From positions 1-5,964 of the forward strand of contig JASFQI010000319.1 of assembly GCA_050115555.1 (NCBI GenBank): a stretch of DNA of 5,964 nucleotides, written 5' to 3'. Shown in pieces: positions 4,548 to 5,964 of this stretch. How positions within the stretch are numbered: the first letter of the stretch is position 1; every line of letters begins with the position of its first letter. The notes under the pieces were generated by a model. It did no database searches and was not told where the DNA came from. It saw only the letters and a list, made by a program, of their open reading frames with translations. The position numbers and the translations under genes are program-made. The stretch is from JASFQI01 sp050115555. Lineage in GTDB: Bacteria > Desulfobacterota > DSM-4660 > Desulfatiglandales > HGW-15.

Positions 4548-5964
4548 AGGCCGCCTGGCTTTCCTCCTCGTCCTCCTCCTCGCTGTGGTCGTGCTTGAGG
4601 TCGCCGTCCACGGTACCCTGGACCTTTTCCCGCTCCTCAGCGAAGTCGAAGCCGGTCCAGATGCCGATGGATCGAAGGATGGAGTTCTGCGGGTGGTAGC
4701 GGCGGAAGATCTTGAAGTAGAAAGCCGCCTCCTTGCTGTTGAGCACGGCATCCGGGTTTTCCGCCTTGAGACGCTCCCACTCCTCGTCGCTCATCTCGCG
4801 CTCGGCCATGAGCTCACCCAGGCTCTCGCACCCGGCCCCCTGTGTGTACTGCACCTTGTAACGCCACAGGATCTCGTCCGGAAGGTACCCGGACTTCTCA
4901 AAGGCCTTGCGCAGGATCCATTTCTCGATCTTGGCGCCGTTGTGCTCCCGGATCTTGAGCTCCGGCGGGATCTTCATGGCCAGATCCATCATGGCCTTGT
5001 CGAAGAAGGGCACGCGGAGCTCCAGGCTGAAGGCCATGCCCATGCGATCCGCCCGCTGGAGATTGATGTTGTGCACGTTGCAGAGGAGCCGGCGTGCTTC
5101 CGCATTGAGCTGGCTGAACGGCAGGTGCTTCATGTAGTGGTACCCCGTGAAGATCTCGTCGGCGCCTTCGCCGGTGAGCACCACGGTCACATACTCCGCG
5201 GCCAGCTTGCAGGTGAAGTAGCAGGGCACGGCGCACCGAACGAGCGACGGATCATAGGTCTCCAGCCTTCGAATCACCTCGGGCAGGGCCTCGTAGTATT
5301 CGTTCTCCGTGAACACGAGCTCGTGGTGGGTAGAGCCGATGTGCGCGGCCGCGATGCGGGCCGCCTTGATGTCGTCGCTCAACTCGCCGTCCTCATCCCG
5401 CATGCCCACCACAAAGGTGTGGAGATTGGGAATGTCCTCGGCTGCAATGGCCGCCACCAGACTGCTGTCGAGCCCGCCGCTGCAAAAGGAGCCCACAGGC
5501 ACCTCGGGATCGGCCAGGAGGCGGTCCTTGACGCACTTGACAAACACCTTCCTGATGATATCCGAGGTCTCTTCGATGTCCACGAGGAGGTGATCCTGAA
5601 CCTCCGGAACTTCGTAAAACGGCACGAACCCTTCCTTCGGAGTGTAGTAATGCCCTGCAGGGAACTCGTGGACCTCCTCCACGCCGGCCAGGCTCATGGC
5701 CCCCAGCTCGGAGGAGAAGTAGAGCTTCTCGTTGTAGTACCCGTAGTAAAGGGGCTTGATGCCGATGGGGTCCCGGGCTAGCATGAAGTCGTCCCCGTCG
5801 AAGATGGCGAACGCGAACATCCCGTTCAGCTCCTTGAGGCAATCGGGGCCTTTCTCCTGATACAGATGAAGGACCACCTCAGAGTCCGATTTGGTGCGGA
5901 AACGGTAGTGCGGCGCGAGCCGGGCCCGGATCTTTCGAAAGTTGTAAATCTCCCCGTTGCAGAT
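4546..5964 (-). CDS. asnB: Asparagine synthase (glutamine-hydrolysing), N-terminus outside window
   Basis: The open frame enters from the right edge and gives 472 residues. The enzyme makes asparagine from aspartate, ATP and glutamine. The fragment begins inside the N-terminal glutaminase domain at ICNGEIYNFR. NGEIYN and SDSEV (26-30) match the glutamine-binding segments of E. coli AsnB, spaced identically. About 70 N-terminal residues, including the nucleophilic Cys, are therefore missing only because of the window edge. The synthetase domain has the ATP-pyrophosphatase loop SGGLDSS (about 162-168), LETYDPSLVR, the GEGADE motif (about 265-270), ELRVPFFDKAMMDLAMKIPP, and a C-terminal NSKEAAFYFKIF segment as in AsnB. 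The estimated full length of about 545 aa agrees with the family. A GTG at 5877 is internal and not the start. The last 15 residues form an acidic tail (HDHSEEEDEEESQAA) that I would not expect in most AsnB proteins. No operon partner is visible. The left neighbour is convergent. Confidence 0.95.
   Translation of the reverse strand: MCNGEIYNFRKIRARLAPHYRFRTKSDSEVVLHLYQEKGPDCLKELNGMFAFAIFDGDDFMLARDPIGIKPLYYGYYNEKLYFSSELGAMSLAGVEEVHEFPAGHYYTPKEGFVPFYEVPEVQDHLLVDIEETSDIIRKVFVKCVKDRLLADPEVPVGSFCSGGLDSSLVAAIAAEDIPNLHTFVVGMRDEDGELSDDIKAARIAAAHIGSTHHELVFTENEYYEALPEVIRRLETYDPSLVRCAVPCYFTCKLAAEYVTVVLTGEGADEIFTGYHYMKHLPFSQLNAEARRLLCNVHNINLQRADRMGMAFSLELRVPFFDKAMMDLAMKIPPELKIREHNGAKIEKWILRKAFEKSGYLPDEILWRYKVQYTQGAGCESLGELMAEREMSDEEWERLKAENPDAVLNSKEAAFYFKIFRRYHPQNSILRSIGIWTGFDFAEEREKVQGTVDGDLKHDHSEEEDEEESQAA

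Noticed and set aside
2994..4751. 585-aa open frame on the minus strand opposite the acyl-CoA dehydrogenase
   Set aside because: It runs antisense over a clear acyl-CoA dehydrogenase and into the end of asnB. Its length is a by-product of high GC at third codon positions. The translation shows no recognisable domain.
4585..5781. 398-aa plus-strand open frame opposite asnB
   Set aside because: It is fully antisense to a well-conserved asparagine synthase. The composition is dominated by mirrored codons and there is no ribosome-binding site or domain.

Overview
The window is GC-rich (about 60% by eye) bacterial chromosomal DNA. It holds five protein-coding genes, two of them cut by the window ends. 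The gene set is an ADP-forming acyl-CoA synthetase subunit, a MarR regulator, an RhlB-like DEAD-box helicase, an acyl-CoA dehydrogenase and asparagine synthase B. This fits an anaerobic or facultative proteobacterium-like organism that lives on organic acids. A member of the Desulfobacterota / former Deltaproteobacteria is my best guess. That is an inference from gene content and style, not from any marker gene.

Layout: positions 1-1100 (minus strand) carry a probable two-gene unit. A marR gene is followed after 46 bp by the N-terminal 184 residues of a stand-alone beta subunit of acetate/acyl-CoA ligase (ADP-forming), which runs off the left edge. A sigma70-like promoter and a tandem pair of operator-like repeats sit on the marR start. 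They suggest autorepression and a start at the ATG at 1070 on an almost leaderless mRNA. Positions 1177-2871 (minus) encode an RhlB-like RNA helicase with a complete set of DEAD-box motifs and a 150-residue basic, low-complexity tail. The tail contains a G10-A5 homopolymer tract.

Positions 2872-3335 are a 464-bp intergenic region between divergent genes. It contains a 101-bp MITE-like element with 18-bp terminal inverted repeats and perfect 9-bp flanking direct repeats, a leader hairpin for the helicase, and a plausible promoter plus long leader for the acyl-CoA dehydrogenase. Positions 3336-4481 (plus) encode the 381-aa acyl-CoA dehydrogenase. It converges on the asparagine synthase gene (4546-5964, minus, lacking its N-terminus because of the window edge). 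The 64-bp junction holds a perfect 12-bp-stem hairpin and a short GC stem followed by T5.

Functional reading: the CoA ligase subunit, the MarR regulator and the acyl-CoA dehydrogenase all fit fatty- or organic-acid activation and oxidation. The helicase and asparagine synthase are housekeeping. I see no CRISPR, RNA gene, prophage or defence system, and nothing that amounts to a new multi-gene system. The more interesting signals are the small non-coding structures: the MITE, the marR operator/promoter overlap and the homopolymer tract.
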